DNA of 64,000 nucleotides. Source: CAVVAY01 sp963746465. GTDB lineage: Bacteria; Actinomycetota; Actinomycetes; JACCUZ01. Under the pieces are notes generated by a model. It saw only the letters and a program-made list of their open reading frames with translations, made no database searches and was not told the DNA's origin. This document shows, one piece after another, positions 8,215 through 17,562 of the stretch (within the stretch, counting starts at the first letter, position 1; every line of letters begins with the position of its first letter). Both the position numbers and the translations under genes were made by a program. Location of the stretch: NCBI GenBank assembly GCA_963746465.1, contig CAVVAY010000014.1, positions 19,654 through 83,653 of the forward strand, given 5' to 3'.

Positions 8215-9423
8215 CTACGGCTGCACCACCACGGCGACCTCGCCCTCGGCCAGCCGGGCCCTCAGCGGCTCGCCCGGCGCGACCTCGGCGGCCCGGCGCA
8301 CGACGGCACCGTCCGCCCGCTGCAGCACCGCGTACCCGCGTTCCAGGGTCGCGGCGGGTGAGAGTGCGGTGACCCGGGCCCGGGTGTGCGCCAGGTTGTC
8401 ACCGGCCCGGTCCAGAGCGGCGGTGAGCACCCGTCGGGACCGGTCGCGCAGTGCCGCCACCTCCTGCTCCCGGGGAACGAGGAGGTTGTGCGGGTCGGCC
8501 ATCACCGGCCGGCTGCGCAGCGACCGCAGGCCGGTGGTCTCGCGGTCGATCAGCCCACGTAGTGCGGCCTCGGTACGCCGGCGCAGCTGCGACACCCGGT
8601 CGAGCTCCTCGGCGACGTCCGGCACCACCCGCTTGGCTGCGTCGGTCGGGGTGGAGGCCCGCACGTCGGCGACCAGGTCGAGCAGCGGGGTGTCGGCCTC
8701 GTGCCCGATAGCGCTGACCACCGGCGTCCGGCAGGCCGCGACCGCGCGGACCAGTGCCTCGTTGGAGAACGGCAGCAGGTCCTCCAGGGACCCGCCGCCG
8801 CGGGTCACGACGATCACGTCCACCTCGGGGTCGGCGTCCAGGCGCTGCAGCGCGGCGGTGACGTCGGTGACCGCGGTCGGTCCCTGCACCGCCACCTCCT
8901 CGACCCGGAAGCGCACCGCCGGCCAGCGGCGCCGGCCGTTCTCGACGACGTCCTTCTCGGCCGCAGACGCCCGGCCGCAGACGACCCCGACCACGCCGGG
9001 CAGGAACGGCAGCGGCTGCTTGCGGTCGGCTGCGAACAGGCCCTCCGCCGCGAGGACCGAGCGCAGGTGCTCGAGCCGGGCCAGCAGCTCGCCGACGCCG
9101 ACCTGGCGGACCTGGTCGGCGTACAGCGACAGGGTGCCGCGCGCCGCGTAGAACTGCGGGCGGGCGTGCACGACCACGTGTGCGCCCTCGGCGAGCCCGG
9201 CGGCCGGCCCGTCGAGCAGCGCCACCGAGCAGGTCACCGTGAGCGACATGTCCGCACTGCTGTCCCGCAGGGTGAGGAACGCCGTGCGCTGGCCGGGACG
9301 ACGGGACAGCTGGGCGATCTGGCCCTCCACCCAGACGAAGCCGAGCCGGCCGATCCACTGGGTGAGCATCGAAGTGACCTGGCGCACAGGGACGGGGTTC
9401 TCCGCCGAGGTCTCCAGGGGCAC
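8215..9423 (-). CDS. xseA: Exodeoxyribonuclease VII large subunit XseA
   Basis: The 402-residue catalytic subunit has an N-terminal OB-fold DNA-binding domain (MLTQWIGRLGFVWVEGQIAQ) followed by the nuclease core. Family landmarks are VVCGRASAAEKDVVEN, VVTRGGGSLEDLLPFSNEAL and GHEADTPLLDLVADVRASTP. The coiled C-terminal half binds XseB subunits. The start is GTG 9423, with TAGCCT six bases upstream, suggesting a leaderless xseA-xseB transcript. It is divergent from ispH, only 57 bp away. Confidence 0.95.
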   Translation of the reverse strand: MPLETSAENPVPVRQVTSMLTQWIGRLGFVWVEGQIAQLSRRPGQRTAFLTLRDSSADMSLTVTCSVALLDGPAAGLAEGAHVVVHARPQFYAARGTLSLYADQVRQVGVGELLARLEHLRSVLAAEGLFAADRKQPLPFLPGVVGVVCGRASAAEKDVVENGRRRWPAVRFRVEEVAVQGPTAVTDVTAALQRLDADPEVDVIVVTRGGGSLEDLLPFSNEALVRAVAACRTPVVSAIGHEADTPLLDLVADVRASTPTDAAKRVVPDVAEELDRVSQLRRRTEAALRGLIDRETTGLRSLRSRPVMADPHNLLVPREQEVAALRDRSRRVLTAALDRAGDNLAHTRARVTALSPAATLERGYAVLQRADGAVVRRAAEVAPGEPLRARLAEGEVAVVVQP

Positions 9424-9480
9424 CCGGGCAGGCTATCCGCCGATTCGGGTCGGGCCGGTACCCCGACCTACCATGGGGCC

Positions 9481-10452
9481 ATGAGCGATCGCCCGCGTCG
9501 AGTCCTGCTCGCAGCCCCTCGGGGGTACTGCGCGGGCGTCGACCGCGCGGTCATCACGGTCGAGAAGGCGCTGGAGACCTACGGCGCGCCGGTCTACGTC
9601 CGCAAGCAGATCGTGCACAACAAGCACGTGGTCGAGACCCTGCAGGACCGCGGAGCCATCTTCGTCGACGAGAACGACGAGGTGCCCGAGGGGGCGACAG
9701 TCATCTTCTCGGCGCACGGCGTCGCGCCGGTCGTGCACGAGCAGGCCCGGGCCCGCAGCCTGAAGACCATCGACGCCACCTGCCCGCTGGTCACCAAGGT
9801 GCACCACGAGGCGGTCCGGTTCGCCGCCGACGACTACGACATCCTGCTGATCGGCCACGAGGGCCACGAGGAGGTCGTCGGAACCACCGGTGAGGCGCCC
9901 GACCACATCCACCTCGTCGACGGCCCCGAGGACGTCGACAACATCGTGGTCCGAGACCCGGAGAAGGTCGCCTGGCTCTCGCAGACGACGTTGTCCGTCG
10001 ACGAGACCCTCGAGACGGTTCGCCGGCTGCGCGAGCGCTTCCCGGCGCTGCTCGACCCGCCCAGTGACGACATCTGCTACGCCACCCAGAACCGTCAGGT
10101 CGCCGTGAAGGACATCGCCGCCGGTGCCGACCTGGTCATCGTCGTCGGGTCGACGAACTCCTCGAACTCGGTCCGCCTGGTCGAGGTCGCGCTCGAGATG
10201 GGGGCCAAGGACAGCCGACTGGTCGACAAGGCAGCCGAGCTCGAGGACGCGTGGCTGGACGGCGTAGCGGTCGTCGGCCTCACCAGCGGCGCCTCGGTGC
10301 CCGAGATCCTGGTGCGCGGGGTGCTCGACTGGCTGGCTGAGCGTGGCTACACCGACGTCCAGGAGGTGCGCTCGGCCGAGGAGAGCCTGCTATTCGCCCT
10401 GCCGCCCGAGCTGCGCCGCGACATGAAGGCCAAGGCCGCCGCGATCGGCTGA
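9481..10452 (+). CDS. ispH: 4-hydroxy-3-methylbut-2-enyl diphosphate reductase IspH
   Basis: Last enzyme of the MEP isoprenoid pathway. It reduces HMBPP to IPP and DMAPP using a [4Fe-4S] cluster. The three cluster cysteines are visible: Cys17 (PRGYCAGV), Cys101 (IDATCPLV) and Cys199 (DICYATQNRQ). Substrate-binding segments VHNKHVV, FSAHGVAP, GHEGHEEVVGTTGE and GSTNSSNSVRL are also present. At 323 residues it is full length. TACCAT lies 6 nt before the ATG, a leaderless arrangement. Confidence 0.97.
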   Translation: MSDRPRRVLLAAPRGYCAGVDRAVITVEKALETYGAPVYVRKQIVHNKHVVETLQDRGAIFVDENDEVPEGATVIFSAHGVAPVVHEQARARSLKTIDATCPLVTKVHHEAVRFAADDYDILLIGHEGHEEVVGTTGEAPDHIHLVDGPEDVDNIVVRDPEKVAWLSQTTLSVDETLETVRRLRERFPALLDPPSDDICYATQNRQVAVKDIAAGADLVIVVGSTNSSNSVRLVEVALEMGAKDSRLVDKAAELEDAWLDGVAVVGLTSGASVPEILVRGVLDWLAERGYTDVQEVRSAEESLLFALPPELRRDMKAKAAAIG

Positions 10453-10462
10453 CCTGCCGGCT

Positions 10463-11122
10463 TCAGCCGCGCCGGCCCAGGTAGACGACGTCCGGCGCGC
10501 CCCGCTCGACGTACGCCGTCATCTCGACGACCCGGACGTCGGCGAGGTGCTCCGCCAGCAGCTGCTCGTACGCCGGCGCCGGCGCCGCACTCCAGACCGC
10601 GAGAACACCGCCGGGAGCCAGGGCACGGGCGCATCCGGCGACCCCGTCGGCTCGGTAGAGCGCGGCGTTGGCGGCGGTGACCGTCCAGTCCGGCCCGTTG
10701 TCGACGTCCAGGCACACCGCGTCGTAGCGCTGCGGGCTGGCGGTGAGGTGCTCGCGGACGTCGGCGATGACGACTCCCACCCGCGGATCGGCCAGCGCCG
10801 CTGCGGTCCGGTCCCGCAGGTGCATCTCGTGCCAGTCGAGCAGCACCGGCTCGATCTCGACGACATCGACCTGCTCGACCCCGGGGTGCAGCAACACCTC
10901 CAGCAGCGAGAACCCGACGCCGAGGCCGCCGATCAGGACCCGGCGAGGCGCCGGATGGGTCCACACGGCCTCGCGGACCAGAGCGCGTTCGGATCGACCG
11001 TCCCGAGTGTCCATGAGGAACACCCCGTTGCTGATCACCTCCAGATCGTCACCGACCTGGCGGAGCACCAGCTCCCCTCGCGGGGTGCTGACCCGTTCGA
11101 GGACCCGCGGTTCGTCGGTCAC
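10463..11122 (-). CDS. Spermidine synthase-like methyltransferase-fold protein
   Basis: A 219-residue Rossmann-fold protein with the nucleotide-binding motif VLIGGLGVGFSLLEVLL, the acidic loop VDVVEIEPVLLDWH and DAVCLDVDNGPDW. The pattern matches spermine/spermidine synthase-like proteins that lack the N-terminal beta domain. Such stand-alone proteins are annotated as aminopropyltransferase-like, and their real substrate is usually unknown. The start is GTG 11122. It converges on ispH with ten bases between the stops and follows the DUF6542 gene on the same strand. Confidence 0.75.
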   Translation of the reverse strand: MTDEPRVLERVSTPRGELVLRQVGDDLEVISNGVFLMDTRDGRSERALVREAVWTHPAPRRVLIGGLGVGFSLLEVLLHPGVEQVDVVEIEPVLLDWHEMHLRDRTAAALADPRVGVVIADVREHLTASPQRYDAVCLDVDNGPDWTVTAANAALYRADGVAGCARALAPGGVLAVWSAAPAPAYEQLLAEHLADVRVVEMTAYVERGAPDVVYLGRRG

Positions 11123-11137
11123 CGCACCAGGTGCGTG

Positions 11138-11656
11138 CTAGCGGCCGGCGGCCACGTGCCGGCCGACCCGCACCAGCACCACGATCACGGCGGCGACCGC
11201 CCCGGTGAAGAGCAGTGGGGCCGACAGGGCCAGCGTGGTCGCGACGTCGAGGACGACCTCGCGGTTGCCGCGGTTCTGGCCGCCGGCCCGAGCGATCAGC
11301 GCAGCGGCGGCGACGAACAGCAGCGGCGGCAGCACGGCGGCAGTGGCGAGCGAGCGGAACCGGACGACGGCCGGCGCCGCGACCGCGGCCACCAGGTAGG
11401 CGAGCCCGGTGGCGAGCCCGAGGGTGGCGTCCCGGCGTAGGTCGAGCAGGGCGCCCCCGGTCACCAGCAACGCGGACAGCGCGACCACAGCGGGACCGGT
11501 GACGCCCTCGGCGTAGGCCCGGCCGAGCAGGCCGGGGCCGGGCGGCGGGGGAGTGGTGACGACCACCGAGGTGGCGGCGGGTGCGTCGGTCGTCGTGGTG
11601 AGGGTGGCCGAGCCGGTCTCGAGCGGCGTGCCGGCGCCGGTGGTGTCGGTCGTCAT
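11138..11656 (-). CDS. DUF6542-like membrane protein
   Basis: A Thr/Pro-rich cytoplasmic tail (MTTDTTGAGTPLETG) is followed by four predicted hydrophobic helices, starting with GPAVVALSALLVTGGALLDL. This layout fits the actinobacterial DUF6542 family, often encoded near xseA/ispH/ychF. The role is unknown. The ATG at 11656 is preferred; an in-frame GTG at 11707 would add 17 residues without clear homology. It lies between rmuC (64 bp upstream) and the spermidine-synthase-like gene. Confidence 0.65.
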   Translation of the reverse strand: MTTDTTGAGTPLETGSATLTTTTDAPAATSVVVTTPPPPGPGLLGRAYAEGVTGPAVVALSALLVTGGALLDLRRDATLGLATGLAYLVAAVAAPAVVRFRSLATAAVLPPLLFVAAAALIARAGGQNRGNREVVLDVATTLALSAPLLFTGAVAAVIVVLVRVGRHVAAGR

Positions 11657-11719
11657 CGTCACGCGAGACACGGTAGGCGGGTAGGCGGTCCGGGCCGCGG
11701 CGGACACGCCCGGGCCGAC

Positions 11720-12853
11720 CTAGGGCAGCGAGCGCAGCGGCCGGGCCTCGTCCGGCCGGTCGACGGCGTCGAGCAGCTCGGGGGCGTTCAGCGGCCGCGG
11801 CACGGAGTCCAGCGGCGACGGGGCGCGCAGCTCGGCATCGGTGACCTGCAGGTCCGCCATCCGGCGGGCCTGGGTCAGCACGGTGCGCTCGAGCGAGCCG
11901 ACCATGCTGTTGTAGTCCTCGACCGAGCGGGAAAGGGAGCGGCCCACCTTGTCGACATGGTCGCCGAGCTTGCCGAGCCGCCGGTAGAGCTCGCGGCCGA
12001 TCTCGAACACCGACCGGGCGTTGTCGGTGAGCGCCTCCTGCTGCCAGGAGTAGGCGATCGTCCGCAGCATCGCGATCAGCGTCGTCGGCGTGGCGATCAG
12101 CACCTTCGCCGCCATCGCGTCCTCGAGCAGCTGCGGGTCGCGCTCCAGGGCCGGTGCGAGGAACGAGTCACCCGGGACGAACAGCACGACGAACTCTGGC
12201 GTCGGCTCGAAGGACCGCCAGTACTCCTTCGCGGCCAGACCCTTGACGTGCTCGCGCAGGTGCCGTGCGTGGGCGTACATCCTGGCTTCCACCACGTCGG
12301 GGTCGCGGGACTCGGCAGCGTCGAGGTAGGCGGCCAGCGAGACCTTGGCGTCGACCACGACCTGTTTGCCGCCGGCCAGACGGACCACCAGGTCGGGACG
12401 CAGGACGCCGTGGTCGGTGGTCACGGTGGCCTGCTCGGTGAAGTCGCAGTGATCGACCATGCCGGCCAATTCGACGACCCTGCGCAGCTGCATCTCGCCC
12501 CAGCGGCCGCGGGCCTGCGGCGCCCGCAGGGCATGGACCAGCGAGGAGGTCTGGTCGCGCAGCTCCTGGCCGGTGGATCGCATGAACCCGACCTGCTCGG
12601 AGAGCGCGGCGTAGGCCGACACCCGGGCGTTCTCCAGCTCGCGGAGGTGGGTCTCGACCTTGCCGAGCGCCTCGCGCAGCGGGGCCACCGTGACGGCGAC
12701 GTCGTCCCGGCGGTCGGCGGCCGAGTCGGACACGACCAGCCGCTCACGCAGCAGTCGGACCTCGGCCTCGGCGGCGGCGCCGCGGGAGCGGGCCACCAGC
12801 CAGCCGACGGTGGCCCCGAGCACCAGACCCATGAGCAGCAGCACGATGTCCAT
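11720..12853 (-). CDS. rmuC: DNA recombination protein RmuC
   Basis: The 377-residue protein has an N-terminal membrane anchor (MDIVLLLMGLVLGATVGWLV), a long coiled coil (about residues 25-110) and the RmuC domain. The domain contains RGRWGEMQLRRVVELAGMVD, DVVVDAKVSL-type core strands (QVVVDAKVSLAAYLDA) and the EFVVLFVPGDSFLAPAL segment. In E. coli RmuC limits inversions at short repeats and belongs to the PD-(D/E)XK nuclease-like group. The start ATG at 12853 gives the expected membrane anchor. It is divergent from ychF. Confidence 0.92.
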   Translation of the reverse strand: MDIVLLLMGLVLGATVGWLVARSRGAAAEAEVRLLRERLVVSDSAADRRDDVAVTVAPLREALGKVETHLRELENARVSAYAALSEQVGFMRSTGQELRDQTSSLVHALRAPQARGRWGEMQLRRVVELAGMVDHCDFTEQATVTTDHGVLRPDLVVRLAGGKQVVVDAKVSLAAYLDAAESRDPDVVEARMYAHARHLREHVKGLAAKEYWRSFEPTPEFVVLFVPGDSFLAPALERDPQLLEDAMAAKVLIATPTTLIAMLRTIAYSWQQEALTDNARSVFEIGRELYRRLGKLGDHVDKVGRSLSRSVEDYNSMVGSLERTVLTQARRMADLQVTDAELRAPSPLDSVPRPLNAPELLDAVDRPDEARPLRSLP

Positions 12854-12965
12854 GCCGCCCAGCGTCGCTGAGACCCCGGACACAACCCCTCTCGACACCC
12901 CGTGTCGGGCAGACGAGCCGGGCCGATTCGCTGGCGGCCCGCTGTTCGCCGTACCGTTGAACCCC

Positions 12966-14057
12966 GTGAGCCTCACCATCGGGATCGTCGGCCTGCCCAA
13001 CGTCGGCAAGTCGACCCTCTTCAACGCCCTGACCAAGAACGACGTCCTCGCGGCGAACTACCCGTTCGCCACCATCGAGCCGAACGTCGGCGTCGTCGGC
13101 GTCCCCGACCCGCGGCTCGCGGTGCTCGCCGAGGTGTTCTCCAGCGTCAAGGTGATCCCGGCTACGGTCTCCTTCGTCGACATCGCCGGCATCGTGCGTG
13201 GCGCGTCCGAGGGCGAGGGTCTGGGCAACAAGTTCCTGGCGAACATCCGCGAGAGCGACGCGATCTGCCAGGTGATCCGCGCGTTCCGCGACCCGAACGT
13301 GGTCCATGTCGACGGTGACGTGTCGCCCAAGTCCGACATCGAGACGATAAACACCGAGCTGATCCTGGCCGACCTGCAGACCATCGAGAAGGCGCTGCCG
13401 CGGCTGGAGAAGGAGTCGCGGCTCGTCAAGGACAAGAGCAAGACCTCGATCGTCGCCGACGTGACCAGGGCACAGGAGCTGCTGCAGGGCGGCACCACGC
13501 TGTACGCCGGGGCAGCGGGCGCCGACATCGACCTTGACGACCTCCGCGAGCTGCACCTGCTGACGGCCAAGCCGTTCCTCTACGTGTTCAACGTCGACGA
13601 GGACGAGCTGGGCGACGAGGCCTTCAAGGACGAGATGCGCGGACTGGTTGCCCCGGCGGAGGCGATCTTCCTGGACGCGAAGATCGAGTCCGAGCTCTCC
13701 GAGCTGCCGGACGACGAGGCGCTCGAGCTGCTGCAGTCGCTGGGTGCCGAGGAGTCGGGGCTCGACCAGCTGGCGCACGTCGGCTTCCGGACGCTGGGCC
13801 TGCAGACCTATCTCACCGCCGGGCCCAAGGAGTCACGGGCCTGGACGATTCCGGTCGGCGCGACCGCACCGCAGGCGGCGGGGGTGATCCACACCGACTT
13901 CCAGCGCGGCTTCATCAAGGCGGAGGTCGTCTCGTTCGACGACCTGGTCGACGCCGGATCGATGGCCGAGGCCAAGTCCCGCGGCAAGGTGCGCATCGAG
14001 GGCAAGGACTACGTCATGCAGGACGGCGACGTCGTGGAGTTCCGCTTCAACGTCTAG
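12966..14057 (+). CDS. ychF: Redox-regulated ATPase YchF
   Basis: Obg-related, ribosome-associated P-loop ATPase of 363 residues. The P-loop GLPNVGKSTLFNAL, the switch FVDIAGIVRGASEGEGLGN and the non-canonical specificity motif NVDEDE (in place of NKxD, giving ATP preference) are all seen. A C-terminal TGS domain ends EGKDYVMQDGDVVEFRFNV. GTG 12966 is the start, with TACCGT 8 nt upstream. A hairpin follows 26 bp after the stop. Confidence 0.97.
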   Translation: MSLTIGIVGLPNVGKSTLFNALTKNDVLAANYPFATIEPNVGVVGVPDPRLAVLAEVFSSVKVIPATVSFVDIAGIVRGASEGEGLGNKFLANIRESDAICQVIRAFRDPNVVHVDGDVSPKSDIETINTELILADLQTIEKALPRLEKESRLVKDKSKTSIVADVTRAQELLQGGTTLYAGAAGADIDLDDLRELHLLTAKPFLYVFNVDEDELGDEAFKDEMRGLVAPAEAIFLDAKIESELSELPDDEALELLQSLGAEESGLDQLAHVGFRTLGLQTYLTAGPKESRAWTIPVGATAPQAAGVIHTDFQRGFIKAEVVSFDDLVDAGSMAEAKSRGKVRIEGKDYVMQDGDVVEFRFNV

Positions 14058-14082
14058 CTACTCACTGGCCGCTGCAAACGAC

Positions 14083-14110
14083 AGTGGATAGGAGCCGCGC
14101 TCCTTCCACT
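14083..14110 (+). terminator. Hairpin after ychF, probable terminator
   Basis: An inverted repeat with arms AGTGGATAGGAGC and GCTCCTTCCACT separated by CGC pairs over about 12 bp with one bulge. It lies 26 bp after the ychF stop and before the helR promoter region. There is no T-run, as is common for actinobacterial terminators. It probably separates ychF from helR transcription. Confidence 0.55.
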
Positions 14111-14130
14111 ACCAACGTATAGCGCACAGG

Positions 14131-14149
14131 GGGGCTTGCGGCAAGGCCC
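14131..14149 (+). promoter_or_regulatory. Rifamycin-associated element (RAE) upstream of helR
   Basis: The 19-bp imperfect inverted repeat GGGGCTTGCGGCAAGGCCC matches, as I recall it, the consensus RAE found upstream of rifamycin-inducible genes (rifampin-inactivating enzymes and HelR) in actinomycetes. It lies 66 bp before the proposed helR start. TATAGC at 14118-14123 or CAGAAT at 14161-14166 could act as the -10 box; I cannot decide which. Presence of the element beside helR, its known target gene, makes the match convincing. Confidence 0.85.
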
Positions 14150-14215
14150 CGGTGGTGCCGCAGAATCCCCGGCCGTAGCGAGAACCTGCGGACATGGGGG
14201 TCCCGAAGAGTGCGT

Positions 14216-16385
14216 GTGTCATTGCCGACTACGAGTGCGTTCGACCTTCCCGAGCACCTGCGCCGCAAAGCCGACCCGGCGCTGATCGCCGGCGACGAGC
14301 AGCACTTCGCGGCCATCGCGGAGAGCCTCGAGCGGTCGATCACCGACCTGTCCCGGCGCCTCGACGCCGAGCGGAGATCGCCGGGCGGCATCGGCCAGGA
14401 GGCGATGGACCGGGACATGGAGGTCCACCGGCTGACCTCCCGGCTGCGCACGCTGCGGCGCTACGGCCTGGACCTGTGCCTCGGCCAGATGGTGGGCATG
14501 GACGGCGCCGATCCGGTGTACGTCGGGCGCCTCGGGCTCACCGACAGCACCGGTCGTCGGCTGCTGCTCGACTGGAGGTCGCCCGCGGCTGAGCCGTTCT
14601 TCGGAGCGACCCACGCCAACCCGATGGGGCTGGCCAGCCGACGCAGGTACCGGTGGACCCGCGGGCGGATCAGCGACTACTGGGACGAGGTGTTCGACGC
14701 CGACGGTTTCGACGGGCACGCGGCTGCGCTCGACGACCAGTCGGCGTTCATCGCGAGCCTCGGCAGCAGCCGGTCGTCTCGGATGCGCGACGTCCTCGGC
14801 ACCATCCAGGCCGACCAGGACGCCATCATCCGGGCCGGCTCCCGCGGCGCCCTCGTCGTCGACGGCGGCCCGGGCACCGGCAAGACCGTCGTCGCGCTGC
14901 ACCGCTCGGCCTACTTGCTCTACTCCGACCCTCGACTCGGGCACCACCGCGGCGGCGTGCTGTTCGTCGGTCCGCACCAGCCGTACCTGGCCTACGTCTC
15001 CGATGTCCTCCCCAGTCTCGGTGAGGACGGCGTGCAGACCTGCACCCTGCGCGACCTCGTGCCCGAGGGAGCCGCGGCAGCGATCGAGGCCGACCCGGAC
15101 GTGGCTCGGTTGAAGTCGTCCGCGGACCTGGTGGCGGCGATCGAGGCGGCCGTCAGGTTCTACGAGGAGCCGCCCGCAACCGGGATGACGGTCACGACCG
15201 ACTGGTCCGACCTCTGGCTCGGCGCCGACGACTGGGTCGAGGCGTTCGACGCAACAGACGGTGCGCCGCACAACGAAGCCCGCGACCAGATCTGGGAGGA
15301 GCTGGTCACGATCCTGATGGACAAGCAGGACGGCGACGACGTCCCCACCGGTCTGCTCCGGAAGTCGCTGCTGCAGAACGAGGAGCTGTTCTCGACCTTC
15401 AACAAGGCGTGGCCGCTGATCGAGGCGCCTGACCTCGTCGGAGACCTGTGGTCGGTGCCCGCCTACCTGCGCACGTGCGCTCCCTGGCTCAGCGCCGAGG
15501 ACGTCCGGAAGCTGCAGCGCGTCGACGCCCACGCCTGGACGGTGTCCGACCTGCCGCTGCTGGACGCTGCCCGGCAACGGCTGGGTGACCCGGAGGCGTC
15601 ACGACGCAAGCACCGGCACGCCGCGGCGGTCGGCGCCGAGCGAGAGCGGATGGCGCAGGTCGTGGACGACCTGATAGCGGTCGCCGACGACGAGTACGGC
15701 ACCGGCCTGGTCACGATGCTGCGCGGCGAGGACTTCCATGACGCCCTGGTGGACGAGACCGCGCTGACCACCACCGACCCCGACCGGCTGGCCGGACCGT
15801 TCGCGCACATCGTCGTGGACGAGGCGCAGGAGCTGACCGACGCGGAGTGGCAGATGCTGCTGCTTCGCTGCCCGTCCCGGAGCTTCACCATCGTGGGGGA
15901 CCGCGCCCAGGCCCGGCACGGGTTCACCGAGTCGTGGCAGGAACGGCTCGAGCGTGTCGGGCTGGACCGGATCGACCTCGCGACCCTGACCATCAACTAC
16001 CGGACGCCGGAAGAGGTGATGGCCGAGGCCGAGCCAGTCATCCGGGCCGTGCTCCCCGACGCCAACGTGCCGACGTCCATCCGCAGCGCTGGGCTCCCCG
16101 TCGTCCACGGACCTGTTTCGGCCCTGGGCTCGATCGTCGAGACCTGGCTCGCCTCGCACGCCGAAGGGACCGCCTGCGTCATCGGGACCGGCCTCGACGG
16201 CCGGCCATTTCCCAGCGACGCCCCGCGTCCGGTCGCTGACCCCGGAGCTGTCGAAGGGGCTCGAGTTCGACCTGGTCGTCCTCGTCGACCCGGAGATGTT
16301 CGGTGAGGGCATCGAGGGCGCAGTCGACCGCTACGTGGCGATGACCCGAGCGACTCAGCAACTCGTCGTGCTCACGAACTCGTGA
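14216..16385 (+). CDS. helR: HelR, RNA polymerase-recycling ATPase of the HelD family (frameshifted near the 3' end as sequenced)
   Basis: UvrD-like motor protein that binds RNA polymerase. HelR in Streptomyces displaces rifamycins from the enzyme and gives tolerance. Features seen: the N-terminus TTSAFDLPEHLRRKADP, Walker A GGPGTGKT (217-224), Walker B DEAQE (from 535), GDRAQARHGF and INYRTPEEVM. After VIGTGLDG the frame is lost at about 16202-16206. The correct ending (RSLTPELSKGLEFDLVVLVD to VAMTRATQQLVVLTNS) continues in the +1 frame to 16385, consistent with one inserted C. That tail holds helicase motifs V and VI, so a real frameshift would inactivate it. GTG 14216 is preferred over 14210 by spacing to GAAGAG. 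Confidence 0.88.
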
Positions 16386-16419
16386 CCTGGACCCAGTGGC
16401 CCGGTCAAACACTCCCGTC

Positions 16420-16662
16420 TCAGTTGTCCGGTCGTGCGCGTGCTCCGTCGCGGAGTCGCTCAGGGTCCACCTCGCGTTGCGGAAAGCGCGTCAGGTACTC
16501 CTGCTCAAGAGCTTTCAGCCGCTGGGTATGTGCGGTCAGCGCATCATCCGAGCCGTGGCGCAACGTCTCGTTCCGCGTGCGGTGCAGCTGCTCCAGCTCG
16601 CGAGCCAGGTCGGCATCCGACAGCTCAGGTGGTTGCGGTCCTGTGGTCTCATCCGTCGTCAT
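16420..16662 (-). CDS. DUF6158 family small protein
   Basis: The 80-residue hydrophilic helical protein has the core LARELEQLHRTRNETLRHGS followed by DALTAHTQRLKALEQEYL, which I recognise from actinobacterial DUF6158 proteins. No membrane segment or catalytic motif is visible. Function is unknown. It converges on helR, with its end 35 bp from the helR stop. Confidence 0.75.
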   Translation of the reverse strand: MTTDETTGPQPPELSDADLARELEQLHRTRNETLRHGSDDALTAHTQRLKALEQEYLTRFPQREVDPERLRDGARARPDN

Positions 16663-16708
16663 GGGCCCGACCTACCCAGGTCCGCTGCAGTGAACCGAGA
16701 CCGCCTCT

Positions 16709-17005
16709 CTACCGCTCCTCGGTCATGACCACGTCGAGGTTGCGGAAGACCGGCGGCCCGTCACAGAGCGACGCGATTCCCTCGGCGAACTTCGTGGTCT
16801 CCGGGTCCTCGGAGTTCTTCATCGCCTCCTCGTAGGAGTCGAACTCCACGATCGACAGGTAGGTCCCTTCGTTGTCCCGGTCGGCGCTGACCACGACCCG
16901 ACGAGGACCGGGCTGGGGATGGTCCCGACGCCACTCCTCGTTGAATGTCATCAACTGGTCGGCCTTGGACGTCTTGAACTCGATGATCTGGACGAACCCG
17001 CTCAC
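16709..17005 (-). CDS. Small dimeric alpha-beta barrel (ABM-like) protein
   Basis: The 98-residue protein VSGFVQIIEFKTSKADQL to VFRNLDVVMTEER has the beta-alpha-beta-beta pattern of ABM/Dabb-type ferredoxin-like barrels (WRRDHPQPGPRRVVVSADRD, then YLSIVEFDSYEEAMKNS). Such proteins are often stress-responsive or monooxygenase-like, but no substrate can be assigned. GTG 17005 is chosen because GGGAGG lies five bases upstream. The frame extends further upstream without homology. Confidence 0.7.
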   Translation of the reverse strand: MSGFVQIIEFKTSKADQLMTFNEEWRRDHPQPGPRRVVVSADRDNEGTYLSIVEFDSYEEAMKNSEDPETTKFAEGIASLCDGPPVFRNLDVVMTEER

Positions 17006-17206
17006 TGCGCCTCCCGACACCAAGCGCCCGGCGACGCCGAGCCGCTCCGACAACGTGCTCCAGGCCGGGGCGCGCGTCAAGGTCGCGCGCGGTGAGGACC
17101 TCCGATTCGATCTTCGTGCTACGAAGGGGGTGCTAGCGAAGATCAGGCAGCGAAGCGCACCCGCGCCCGCCATCCCTGCACCGGGGTGGCGGGCGCTCCG
17201 CCTGCC

Positions 17207-17512
17207 TCACCAGAGGCCGGACACCGTCAGGACGAGGGCCAGTACCACCAGGAACAGCGCCGACCCGGCCAAGGAGATGCCGATGCGCAGCTGCCACCGG
17301 CCGGCGCGGCTCCACGACGCCGCTCCCGCGCCGGCGCGTGCGGCGACCTCGCGCCGAGCCGCCGGCACCAGGGCGAGGCCGACGATCGCCGGCACCACAC
17401 CGATCAGTGCGCCCGCCAGGACGAGCAGCACGGCGACAGCGCCCAGGACCAGCACCAGGGTGATCCAGCGGCCGGTCGGCAGGGTGCGTGGTTCGCCGTG
17501 GTCCGAGCTCAC
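17207..17512 (-). CDS. Small membrane protein, hypothetical
   Basis: The 101-residue protein has about three hydrophobic helices: WITLVLVLGAVAVLLVLAGA, IGVVPAIVGLALVPAA, and a C-terminal ISLAGSALFLVVLALVLTV. A basic Arg/Ala loop lies between the second and third. I recognise no family. It is divergent from the methyltransferase at 17563. The 201 bp between its end and the ABM gene hold nothing I can support. Confidence 0.6.
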   Translation of the reverse strand: MSSDHGEPRTLPTGRWITLVLVLGAVAVLLVLAGALIGVVPAIVGLALVPAARREVAARAGAGAASWSRAGRWQLRIGISLAGSALFLVVLALVLTVSGLW

Positions 17513-17562
17513 AGGGTCATGGTCGCTTGTCGACCAGCCGGCCCGCGCCTAGGGTCCCGGAC

